Assembly (NCBI GenBank): GCA_025266875.1
Contig: JALLLT010000014.1
Span: 310,001-374,000 of the forward strand
Length of the DNA: 64,000 nt
Source of the DNA: Fennellomyces sp. T-0311
Lineage: Eukaryota > Mucoromycota > Mucoromycetes > Mucorales > Lichtheimiaceae
Reading direction: 5' to 3'
Every line of letters begins with the position of its first letter. The first letter of the stretch is position 1. A program made the translations under genes and the position numbers. The notes below the pieces were generated by a model. The model made no database searches, was not told the DNA's origin, and worked only from the letters and a program-made list of their open reading frames with translations. Of the stretch, positions 12,701 through 22,780 are shown in pieces.

Positions 12701-14033
12701 CCAACTTTTCTGTCAGTGGCAGTTTGAAATGAAGACACAGATCCATGTTTCGTTTTTGAGCTGCTAGGTCGTGCTTGAGTGGGCTGACAAATCCACTTGA
12801 AGTGGATTCCGGTGAACGAATACTGCGGTCGCGTTCGGAAATGGGTGAATTGGAGGGGTCGCTTGTGGAGTGCCCAGGTGCATCGCCTCCCGCGTTCCGT
12901 AGCACACGAAGCATGGCTTGCCCTGCCAGTTGCACAAGCAGGTCATACACCTGCGTACAAAAAGAAACCTTATCAACAACGCACTGCTTCCCTTCCCTTC
13001 CCTTTGAAATACCTCATCACGTCGAAACATGTTGCTAAACATGTGTGTCTATTCCAAAAGTAAGTGTAAATCCTCCTCCTGTCCTTGCTTTTGCATCAAA
13101 CCTCTTCCTTTTCCTTGGTAACGATCTTTAAACTGTCCGCAAACATGTTTCGCTTGGAATTTTCCTTGGTGATATCCTTGATATCCTTGAGTTCAACCAG
13201 CTGTTTCTTTTCGACACCGAGCAAGAACGAGTAGAAGCCCAAATAATTCTCGCTAATATACAGCCATCCCTGCCTTCCATTCATTGAACATGAATAATCT
13301 ACAGGAGAGTTTCACGGATGAGTAATGGTCATAGGTCAATCCAGTAAATCTTACAGTTCACAAGACGTTCGGAAGGAGGGACGTCAAACAGCTGACGAAA
13401 AGTACGCGATGCACTCCGCACCTTTTCATCCGAAGACAATTCGTCCGTACCGGTATCTATTAATCGCATGTTATAAGCAAGTGTATTGGCGATGAGCGCG
13501 ATGCTTACCAATTGCGGTAACTATCATGCTAATTTTCTGAACAACCCACTGTTCCTTTTCAAAAGGTTCATCGATTGTATCCAATTCGGGGATCATGTTC
13601 CGCTCAATCCATATCCATGCAGCTTCAATCGCAGTTTCAGTCTCGCCAACAGCTATCTGGAGACAGTTTGTATTTACTTCTCGCTGAAACAGTATTCGGA
13701 AAGGAGGTTGCTTGGTATCAAAGCTATGTTTTTTTTGCCAAGAAAAAAAATTGAGCTTTCATGGAAATATACCTGCGGATTTTACTTACACATTGGCAAT
13801 CGTGCTTAATAAACTCTTGAATATTGGATTGCCCGGCGCATGCGACTTTTGTAAAAGAAAATTGTCCACATGACGTATGGTGGTCCAAAATGGTGTCAAG
13901 GTAATATCGGTGGGTGAAGGTAAAGTGAATACCTAAAGGCAAGTTGAGTATTGTGTTTGCATGTTTTTAGTTATACTCTAGTTTTTACATTGCGAGGTAT
14001 CGAAGCAGCTTGTTGTAAATCGGGGGTTGACAT
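9772..14033 (-). CDS. GRAM-TBC-EF-hand Rab GTPase-activating protein (TBC1D8/9, yeast Gyp2/Mdr1 type)
   Basis: Fifteen exons, all in frame: 14033-13989, 13932-13790, 13723-13509, 13456-13355, 13298-13102, 13048-13013, 12950-12426, 12367-12115, 12063-11850, 11798-11661, 11606-11310, 11248-11104, 11044-11018, 10967-10539, 10482-9772; about 1158 aa. The first GRAM domain covers roughly residues 130-235 ([20 protein letters not shown]...LGFYSFLLG). A second GRAM-like unit lies near 290-400 ([15 protein letters not shown]). The TBC domain spans about 515-735 and has both catalytic fingers intact: the arginine in IEKDLNR (IxxDxxR) and the glutamine in YCQAMN (YxQ). An EF-hand-like helix-loop follows near residue 930 ([10 protein letters not shown]); its last ligand is Asp instead of Glu. 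The tail is Ser/Pro-rich. Homologues accelerate GTP hydrolysis on Rab/Ypt GTPases in endosomal and Golgi traffic. Exons of 27 and 36 nt and a weak donor (GTAAAA) after exon 1 are the least certain joins. Confidence 0.93.
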
Positions 14034-15564
14034 TAGGTTTCCTGCAAAAAGCTATAAACCGAGAAACGCACAGCACAACTTTATGTGTGTGCCAGTTGAA
14101 AAATCAAAAGCCCGAACTGCCGATGACCCGAATTTGGGCGCAGCACATCGCGTTTGGTCCACGTTTTGCGTTGCTATGGTAATACACCATATCACCTTAA
14201 ATGGACATATTCTTGGTATCGCTTGGCGCTACTTTATTACCATGCCAATCGAACTGAACACTTTCTCACGAAACGTCTTTTATCTGGACCATTTTTGTGT
14301 CGAACATGACATCATCCTCGTATTACCTAAAATCCAATTTTTGTGATGTCAGTACCGTAGCACCAGTGGAACGAGATCGACAGATTTTCGTTCCTATGCT
14401 CTTTCCCATTAAATGTTGAGAGAACCTTTCGGCCTGATAACTACCAAAAGGTCTGTTAAATATGTAGGGTTAGACTCAAAGAAGTATTGTGCAAAGTCTG
14501 CGAGTATTCAAAAGCTGGAGCCAAACGAGCGCATTTTCAAGATGATACATCCTTCATACAAAACATGTAATGTGTGCCATACTGTCAGTGAGTAAGTTTC
14601 TGTCTTGATGATGTACGCTACATACACTAACGTCGATTATATCTCTTTGATCAGGCTCATGATACGTTTTTACAGAAAAGTAACGGCTACACAAAGTCAG
14701 TGTACAACTTGTTTCTACATAACTATTACAAAAGGTACTATGTATCCATTGCGCTTGCAGCTGAATATGCTATATTGTCGTTTTCATCTCTTTTTTGAGA
14801 AGATGACTCGAGAGAAAGCTATATTGCTGTGTGCTGATGATAAGATATGTCTAGCATGGCTCATAGCGTACTATTGGATTATTTTAATGATGTGCCGCCC
14901 GCCCAAATATTAACAGTTACCATAACCACACTGTATCATAGTGACTGCAACCATAGCCATAGTAGTCCATCCGCTTTTGAGATGACCATGATCTAACCGG
15001 GTCTCACACAGTGACTATGATATACAATTTACTCAAATCCGAAGGCCAGCACCTCCGAGGAGAAAGTTCTATACCGAAAATTGAAGAGGGTAGTTCTGAC
15101 GAACCAAAGGACTGGATCATACTTTTTAAATATAAGAAGCTTAAATGCTGGTACGTATACGACAGAAACTCATCCGGTGCATTGGCTCATCAAACAAATA
15201 TGGAAAATGTTCCCCCTGGATAATTATATGTCGATCTAAAACCAAATTTGTTTACAGGCACAATTTTCCGAGCATACTTTTGACTTTTCACCACTAATTC
15301 ACTGGTACGCGGTAGAACGTATCCTCATTTCTAATGGCTATCAACAACAGATACGTGGCTTCGTTGGTGCCGACTGATTAAAATATTTTTGTTTTGCAAA
15401 GGTTTATATCGGGGAGTATATTTCCATATACCGGCCCCGATTTTCGAGAAAAAAGCTTATTCAGATCTTCATTCCATTTGACAACTCGCGATACAGATAC
15501 TTGGAGAAACCAGTATTTTACACAAAGCAAGTTACAAGAAACTTTATTGGAAGTTACGATAGCA
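14034..15564. other. Intergenic region, no gene recognised
   Basis: The TBC gene promoter lies at the left end. Short open frames are present but lack coding character or relatives. An imperfect inverted repeat (TATCATAGTGACTG at 14934-14947 against its near-complement at 15010-15023, one mismatch in 14) could fold a hairpin of about 90 nt. Confidence 0.45.
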
Positions 15565-16523
15565 TTACATGTTTGATGCGAAGCGGTTATAGGGTACACT
15601 CAAAAGGCGCACGGTATCCGTGCTCAACTAAAAAGGAGAAATGATTGGTCAGCAAAAAAAGGATGTCAGGGATGTGCAAATCCTTACTTCTTCCTTGAGT
15701 TGTCTGTAAACAATGCCAACCTTGGCCTTGGGAGCCCATTGCAATGCAAGTTCCTTGGCCTTAGCCAAGACTTCTTTTTCAGGACAAATGACATCAACAA
15801 GGTCGTGTTCCAGTGCCTCCTCAGCATTAAACCGATAACCCTGCAGAACCAACTTGCGGAGTGTCTTCGGTGTTGTCTTGTATCGAAGCAGGGCCGTCAT
15901 ACCAGGAGTAAGGGGTGCTCCTATGTCAATTTCGTTCTGCAAAAAAAGTTGAGTCGAAAATATCCCGGATTTCCATCCCTATATTTTACCATGCAAATGA
16001 AGCCTCGTTCCGTACGCATGACGCGATAATCTACAAATGGAAGTTTTAGTTTTTGCTGGTAAATTTCAAGCAGACGCGTTCTTACCGTGAGCCAAAGCAA
16101 GCATACAGCCACCAGCAAATGCGTGTCTAATTCCAGTTGATTAGTAACAAAAAGAACCTCGACCTTTTTTTCTTACCCATTAATAGCTGCCACAGTAGGG
16201 ATGGTAAAGGTCAAGAACCGCTTGAGCATCAAAAGGTACGAATCCATAAATGGAATATAAGATTTTGAGTGCACGACATCCAATCCATTGCTATAGAACT
16301 TGGCATCACCAATGGTAACCAGGGCCATAGGAGCAGGTTTTTCCAGGGAAAAGAAAATATCTTCAACCACCTGCAATGCATACAAGATTGTTTTGCATAC
16401 TTCCGTGGTAAATCGGTTTTCGTTGTTGTGAAAATGCAAGATAAACAAGGGACCTTCACGGCTCAGGGTCATGTAGTGCTTTTCAGCAGATGGTAAAGCC
16501 AAAGGAAAGCTGATTTGAGACAT
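15565..16523 (-). CDS. Enoyl-CoA isomerase/hydratase family protein (delta3-delta2-enoyl-CoA isomerase-like)
   Basis: Exons: 16523-16177, 16126-16086, 16030-15990, 15936-15688, 15627-15565; about 246 aa, the normal size of a crotonase-fold subunit. Family landmarks are the first oxyanion-hole segment FYSNGLDV, the helix PTVAAINGHAFAGGCMLALAHDYRVM with the second oxyanion-hole glycines, and ERGFICMNEIDIGAPLTPGM. The pattern matches plant and fungal ECI proteins, which move double bonds in unsaturated fatty acyl-CoAs so that beta-oxidation can continue. The extreme C-terminus is Ser-Asn-Met, a weak PTS1-like tripeptide that would fit peroxisomal import but is not canonical. The start is the ATG at 16523 (MSQISF); the frame extends six codons further upstream without another ATG. 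Two consecutive 41-nt exons are noteworthy. Confidence 0.86.
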
Positions 16524-18872
16524 GATATATGGTTGATCCAAAATGAAGTAATAAAAAAAAGAGAGAATTTGCTCTTTGGCTTATATCAGTCGGACCAAAT
16601 TTCGGATGACAAACTAAAACAGCAATCCTTTACCCTTCCTTATAAAAAGGGCATAACTGCTTCGTAGTCATATTCCCAGCACTTTTTTCCGCTGGCTCCA
16701 TATTTACATCAGCTAAAACGGATACGCTTCCCCTTGCTGTAGATGATTACCAAGGCAAAACACTTATCAGAATCAGTAACACCGATACGGTCGACCCATT
16801 CGTCAGAAAAACCCCATCAGAAATAGATATTTTTTCTGCACTTGTGTTACCCTACCCTATATACATTTTGTTTTTGTCAGTAATAATACTTTTCTTATCC
16901 AGTAATCCTGTTATAGGGAGACGGTAGGTTGCAAAAGAACACAAGAGATCTGCTTATGAAAGAAGAAATACGAATCTAAGGTTTCACGTCGTACAAACTT
17001 TACCGAGACAGACTGCCAAGCAAGAGGGCATTTCTCACTTTCATGTGGCACTACTGAACATTTTATCACTGATCGTGTTTTTGGGCTTGAGGACATTATA
17101 GTGATTGGTGAAGTAGATCTTGCTTCAAGGTTGTCGTAACCGGTAGAATAAATTATGATTCAGGACTGTATGCGTTACCTAAACAGGTGTATTGCCCTGT
17201 AATCTGTGATATTCAACTGTGACTTTTTGGAAATGACCGTACCTTGTAATACCTTACAGTGATTAGTTAACTTTTTTTACCAGAGTGCTGCTGTTTATGG
17301 CACAGTAATTGCAAGTCGAGCAGGTAAGATTATGATCAAGGTTTTTGCCTCTACGTTGTTGCAAGCCTTATGATATCATACGCAGTAATGACGGCCTGTT
17401 TTATCACAGGATCATGCTCTTAAACATGCTGGGCTTCTGCACGGCGTCTTATATTTTTGCGCATTCGCCTTGACCGTTTGTACGCGGACTGGGTTGGAAC
17501 CTACTATGGATAAAGGTAAATAAATTATCGTCCTCCGATTAGAGCGAAAACATTATGAGATTTTCTCGGGGCATCCTGAGACGATATAGTCATTCACATT
17601 ATCCATGACTATATGTCGACTTGCGCCATTTCGCTTCTAGGTTTTATGATGCCTTTACCTGACGTTGGGAATGATGTATCTTAAGCAACAAATTTGCTTG
17701 AAAGGATAGGTAAAGTAGACGGTAACTCGCTCCTCATGGATAGCAAAAGGACTTGTGATACTACACATATGCCGTGCTGCTTGGAACCATGAGCAGCTAG
17801 TAGATCATAGCTCCCTTGTACTGTGGCCACTTGATGTATGGCAAGCTCGTGTTGATGAAGAGACCGATAGAAGTCTATGCACACTCCAGCAGAAAAAAGA
17901 CACTGCAACTAAGGTCGGGTGTGCACGGACGTTCTTAGTCAAGCCATGTCAGTCCATATACGAAGATAAAAAAAAACCAAGGATATCAAAACCAACGAAC
18001 CGTTGGAATATACCACAAAACCTAGACGTCCGTAAAAATCTGAAGACTGATAAGACGGTGGCTGAGATGGAGCTGCCAAGGATGCAATGACCAACCAAAT
18101 TAAAGTTACTCATTGCTGAATATGATTAGAAACAACAAAACATAAGGTTCATTTTTTCACAGTAAAGACTATTGGTGCCGAAAGACGAAGAACACAAGTG
18201 TCAGGAGGTGAAAACTGCAGTTGCAGCTATACACAAATTTCATTGTGTATATGTATGACGTATAAAGGACTACCGTAAAAGGGGATCCCATGCATTATAC
18301 GACAACGCGAGCAGACTGGATACATCCCAACGGCAAATTATTTATCGAGTCGATTTCTCATTCTATCTTCATATTCAGTTACATTGGACCACATATAGAT
18401 TTGCGTAAGTTTCTGACTGACAGCATTTCACGGAATACTTCCAGACGCCTGATGGTAATGATTGGTCTGACAGCAGGCCACGTATCTAGGAACATATACT
18501 GTCGGGAGCCTCTATTCAATCTAATGACTTCTATCCAAAGTGTGTAAAAATAAAACCTGATCGCTTGGTTTACTAGTCCAATCGTCCGAATTCCCAGTCC
18601 AAATTGTTTGGCAACCTTTTACCTTTAGAAGATCCGTTGGTAAACGATGCTGTTATAGTATTGATCCCAGTATCCGGTTCGTTCTGGACACTAGGTATTT
18701 CGTAGAAAGCTCTTTCATAAGTTATCTTTATGCATAATGCCTCTACTAGCAAACACAAAGAATTTTGACAACAGCTTGCCCGCAACTATAAATATATCGT
18801 TCGCTTGTAAGACAAAGAAAAAGAACGCTTTTTCTTCTTTCCCAACATTTTTTTTGCCATTCACAGTGTCAA
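16524..18872. other. 2.3-kb intergenic region, no gene recognised
   Basis: I find no family resemblance in any frame. The longest open stretch (17755-18090, plus) has no recognisable domain, no TATA box close by and no clear splice context. The right end carries the promoter of the first F-box gene. Confidence 0.45.
18787..18794 (+). promoter_or_regulatory. TATA box (TATAAATA) of F-box gene 1
   Basis: TATAAATA lies 79 bases before the ATG at 18873. Comparable TATA boxes stand 50-85 bases before four other members of the same F-box family in this window, which supports both the site and the chosen starts. Confidence 0.55.
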
Positions 18873-20559
18873 ATGGATATAAGCAAGGTTGAACAGCATA
18901 AATATCATAGTGAAATCGATAAAAGAAGGAAGACCGATTTAGCCGGATCAAAACTGGATGGGTTTCCGGTCGAGCTCTTGTGGACAATTTTCTCAAAACT
19001 GACGTTCGTGGAACGCATTCGTTGCTCTGCTGTCAGTAAAAGTCTGAGATTGGCCGTACTGAGCTGTCCTAATCTTGGGAGCGTCCTATCCAACGAAGGT
19101 CGTCCTTACAAATTGAGCCAAATACTACCGTTCTACAAGAATCTTATCCATGGATCCTCCGTTCGTGTCCTTGAATTGACTACCAAATGTATCACAAGGA
19201 GATCGCATTCGTCCGCAACAGAAGAGCTGGCGCAGCTTATGCGCTTACTTGAAATGTGGAATTGCAACTCAATCCGGAAAGGTTTGAATTTTTGTTTGGC
19301 TTTTTATTAGCGTAATGCTAATATATATATATATAGCAACAATCAAAATGTTTTGCTTCTCGGAGGAAAAGTGGTTCAAGACATTTCTGGGTATCGCCTC
19401 TACTAGCCTTACTCACTTGTCATTAACAACCGTTACGATACCAAGAAAAATGCAACACGTCTTTAAACTCATCTTGGCCCACTTTACGAATTTGAAATAT
19501 CTCTCGTATAGATCAAACATACTCTCGATGTACAATTCCCTTTATGCCAGTAAATCATTAGGTCGGGTCCCTACCAGGCCGCTACAATACATCGGTAATT
19601 GGGACAGCGCAAAGCTGCCTTATCCGATTCTGCTTGTTCCGCATGAAACGCTCCTTCCGCTGACAATTTTGAATATCGAGGCCGACACTATGGATGCTTT
19701 GGGTATCCATCCGATGGTTTTTTCTCATCTTCCGCAACTTACTCATGTACGCCTGTCGGGCAACGTGTTCTCCGGATGGCCAAAAGATTTTTATCGAACA
19801 CTATTTGACTGTTGTCCGCGAATCACCCACTTCACTTATGTCGATTGCGTCAAGGACTATACCACTGATCATTGGCTCACATTGCTATCGCGACAGCAAT
19901 GTCGCAAAAGGGAACCAACTCGTGGATCAACAGTTACCAACTACTTTAAACTGGGTGGCATCTCGACAACTACCAGCGGTGTAAGGCGGTTCCACATTCT
20001 CAGTAACTTTTCTGGAAAAAGGGCAAAAGGTCATATTATGGCGATTCTACAGCTTTACCATGAGACTATGGTTGCCATGCATCTCAGCGCACCAGATGAA
20101 GTGATCCAATGCGTTATAAGCTATCTATCGTTTCCCCGGCTACAAAGGCTTACTGGGCAGGATAGCCCGTTGACAGCTGCATTCTCCACGGGCATCTGGC
20201 TACAAGTTCTTCAACAGCTGCGCGAAGTTCAACTGTTCGCTACCCTTGTTACCAATGATACCTTCAGGGTATTAAAGCACCTTAAGCACTTGGAGGTTGT
20301 TGTGCTTAAAGAATGCTATCTAATTTCGGTTAGAAAACGCAACATATCTAACATATTTAGAGAAGGCAACCGATGTGCTCCAAAAATAATTACTGTTACA
20401 GTGGTCGCTTTATATAACGATACGATGGTGCAGCCCAAACTTTATCGTTATATCGAAATATCGTTATATAAAATGGGATTTGGCAGTGATTACCGTTTTG
20501 GTGCGTCGAGAATTGTATCGTTATATCGAATTATCGTTATACAAAATATCGCTATATAA
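18873..20559 (+). CDS. F-box protein with LRR-like C-terminal region, 3' end altered by a MITE
   Basis: Exons 18873-19281 and 19337-20559; about 543 aa. An F-box spans residues 29-65 (LDGFPVELLWTIFSKLTFVERIRCSAVSKSLR), the helix set that binds Skp1 in SCF ubiquitin ligases. After the intron comes an LRR-like substrate-binding region with irregular repeats (LTHLSLTTVTI, NLKYLSYRSN, LTHVRLSGNVF, HLKHLEVVVLKECYL). The single intron is phase 1 and falls after a conserved I-x-x-G/A segment; the same intron occurs in all six family members here. The last 53 codons and the stop lie inside an inserted 172-bp MITE (20399-20570), so the C-terminus is transposon-derived. Targets are unknown. The next member lies about 680 bp downstream in the same orientation. 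Confidence 0.8.
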
Positions 20560-20570
20560 AGCGGCCACTG
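20399..20570. mobile_element. 172-bp pogo/Tc1-mariner-type MITE inserted at a TA site
   Basis: The left end CAGTGGTCGCTTTATATAACGA and the reverse complement of the right end (CAGTGGCCGCTTTATATAGCGA) match with two differences. The element is flanked on both sides by the dinucleotide TA (20397-20398 and 20571-20572), the target duplication of Tc1/mariner-pogo elements. The inside is AT-rich with repeated TATCGTTATAT words and encodes no transposase, so it is non-autonomous. It sits in the last coding exon of F-box gene 1 and supplies that gene's stop codon. Confidence 0.85.
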
Positions 20571-21236
20571 TAGATGTTATGAAGATTGTTGAACTACGTA
20601 CCTTTTTCTTTATATATACATGGCAGTAAAGTATTACTAAACTTTTAATATGCCGTGTATGTAGCGTTGATCTTTATAATAGTTGCGTCTAGGGGCACTG
20701 ATGATCGATAAATGGGGAGCCGGTGTCAGAACCGTTAACGATAAATCTAACACAATTATCGAGCGCTTACCGCTTCTTCTATTCAAAATATTCACTAACG
20801 TCGAATGATACCATATTCATGATGCTCGGTATGTATTGACCAGTTTACTTTTTAATCTAGCCACACTAGTGACTTTATGATTTTCCTCATTCGCACAGAC
20901 AGTAATAAATGTTTAGAGAAGTACAAAAGCCGGATTTAGTCAATTATACAACTTAATACAAAGATTGTACATTGCAAAACTAAAGATTTTAAACCACTCA
21001 AACCATAAAAGTTAGTGTCAGTACAATTGTAACCATGGATGATGCGAATACACTTCAATTTTGTGATTACCGTAAGAAGCAAGGCTGTTTCCATTTAAGG
21101 CTCCCAATGCTGCCTCTTTTTTTATATACAACACACATTTGGTGCAACGCGTCACCTGGACACCTTATTTCAATTCCAATCACCGATTCCATTTTGTTCT
21201 TTTTACTCTTTTTCTTCTCCAAAAATACGCTGCTGC
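20560..21236. other. Spacer between the first two F-box genes
   Basis: It contains the last 11 bases of the MITE, then AT-rich sequence. A T-rich tract (about 21117-21215) just before the next ATG looks like promoter and leader of F-box gene 2. Confidence 0.45.
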
Positions 21237-22780
21237 ATGGTTTCAGAAAGCCGCGATGAGCCACCACCGAAAGTCCCCGCACATGCAAACTACAACACCG
21301 CCGAAAGACGAGCAAGCAGACTGGAACTTTTGCCACACGAAATCCAGTATGTGATTTTTGCAGAACTGACGTTTCGCGAGCGCATTCGTTCTTCGAGTAT
21401 TTGCAAACAGTGGCGTGCGAATATTTTTCAATGGCCAGACATGTGGAAAACACTTTCAAACGAGGGTTGGCGGGCACTTCGGCTCAGTCGATTGCTGGCA
21501 CTGTATCAAAATTATATCCCCGCCAGTTCATCCGTTCGTGCGATCGACTTGACGGCTGCACACCTAACCAAAGATATGGTATATAATGCACCGCGCGAAA
21601 TCGAGCAAGTTTTACGAATGTTAGAAGAACGAAATTTTCACGATATAGAGCAAGGTCAGTTACAAATAAATATGCACGGTTGCTGCACACGTAAATTTTA
21701 ATCATGCATTGCTTATTAGCCACCATCGATCTTTACAGTTATACAGAAAACTGGTTCTCGAGACTTTTAAGGATTGCAGCAACCAGCCTTACCCGTTTGA
21801 CATTGAGCTGTGATACGCGAAAAGGTGAATTTGACACCGCACGATCCATTCCCGCACTCGTCTTGAACAAGTTTCCGAATTTGACATACTTTTCGTTTGT
21901 CGCACAAGATTTGGCTTGCCTGCCAGTCCACACCGCAGATGGGTCACTACAATTTGTTGTCTCCACCGTTGCTAATGCAACAAATACTCCAGCAATGCAA
22001 CTCGATTCTTTGGATGCCCCACATCAGCATTTGCGAACCTTGATCCTCCGATTCAACCTTTCCCACCCGGAAGCCTTCATATCGCCTACTTTTTTCGAAT
22101 ACCTGCCCAAGCTTCAGCATCTGACCTTTGGTGCAGCGATTTTCCTGGATCCATCGACTTTGTATCGGTCATTATTCGTGTACTGTCGTGAATTGGAATC
22201 AATTACATACGATTCGGCTCCAAGCGATATCCCAAAGACTACTCTACCAACCCCGACAACCCGTCTAAAAGAAGGCAATGCCGTAGTGCAAAGGAAGCCA
22301 GTAACATTTGTCATCCAAGGTGGTGTCATTTCACGAATAGCACATCATCTCCAGGCTTGGCTCGAGGCGTGTCATGATACCCTGGACGAAATCCAAACGG
22401 ACCATTTGCGTACAGATGTAGCGTATTATATGGGAACCTTCCATTATCCTCAACTGCAAAAGTTTTCGGGCCGAACCAACAATGTTACCGCCCATCAACC
22501 GTTGAAAGATTTAAGTGCTCAGTTAGCGACCTTTTTAAGCAAAGCCCAGGGTTTGCGTCATGTCGTGTTTGATACTACTCGAATCAGCGATAATATCTTG
22601 GATCTTTTGAAAACGCTTCCCCATCTACATACGTTGGAGCTGATCAATTGCCAAGGAGTTACAGCTGAAAACTTAGAAACATTTGAAAAGTCAAAAGTTC
22701 AACTTGTCGTCCGCAATGATCTTCTAGAGATATCGGATGCTCTCAGTTTTTTTGTGCATAGTAGACTCTTTGGCGTATAA
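21237..22780 (+). CDS. F-box protein with LRR-like C-terminal region (family member 2)
   Basis: Exons 21237-21654 and 21720-22780; about 492 aa. The F-box lies at residues 28-62 (LELLPHEIQYVIFAELTFRERIRSSSICKQWR). It is followed by the family block LSNEGWRALRLSRLLALYQ, then the phase-1 intron, then an exon that begins ATIDLYSYTENWFSRLLRIAATSLTRLTL. The second exon holds irregular leucine-rich segments ending with LPHLHTLELINC. The predicted role is a substrate adaptor of an SCF E3 ubiquitin ligase; the substrate cannot be inferred. It is the direct neighbour of F-box gene 1 in the same orientation and clearly arose by tandem duplication followed by strong divergence. Unlike member 1 it retains an undisturbed 3' end. 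Confidence 0.8.

Noticed and set aside
17755..18090. 111-codon open frame in the large gap after the isomerase gene
   Set aside because: No recognisable domain, no supporting splice or promoter signals, and no paralogue in the window.
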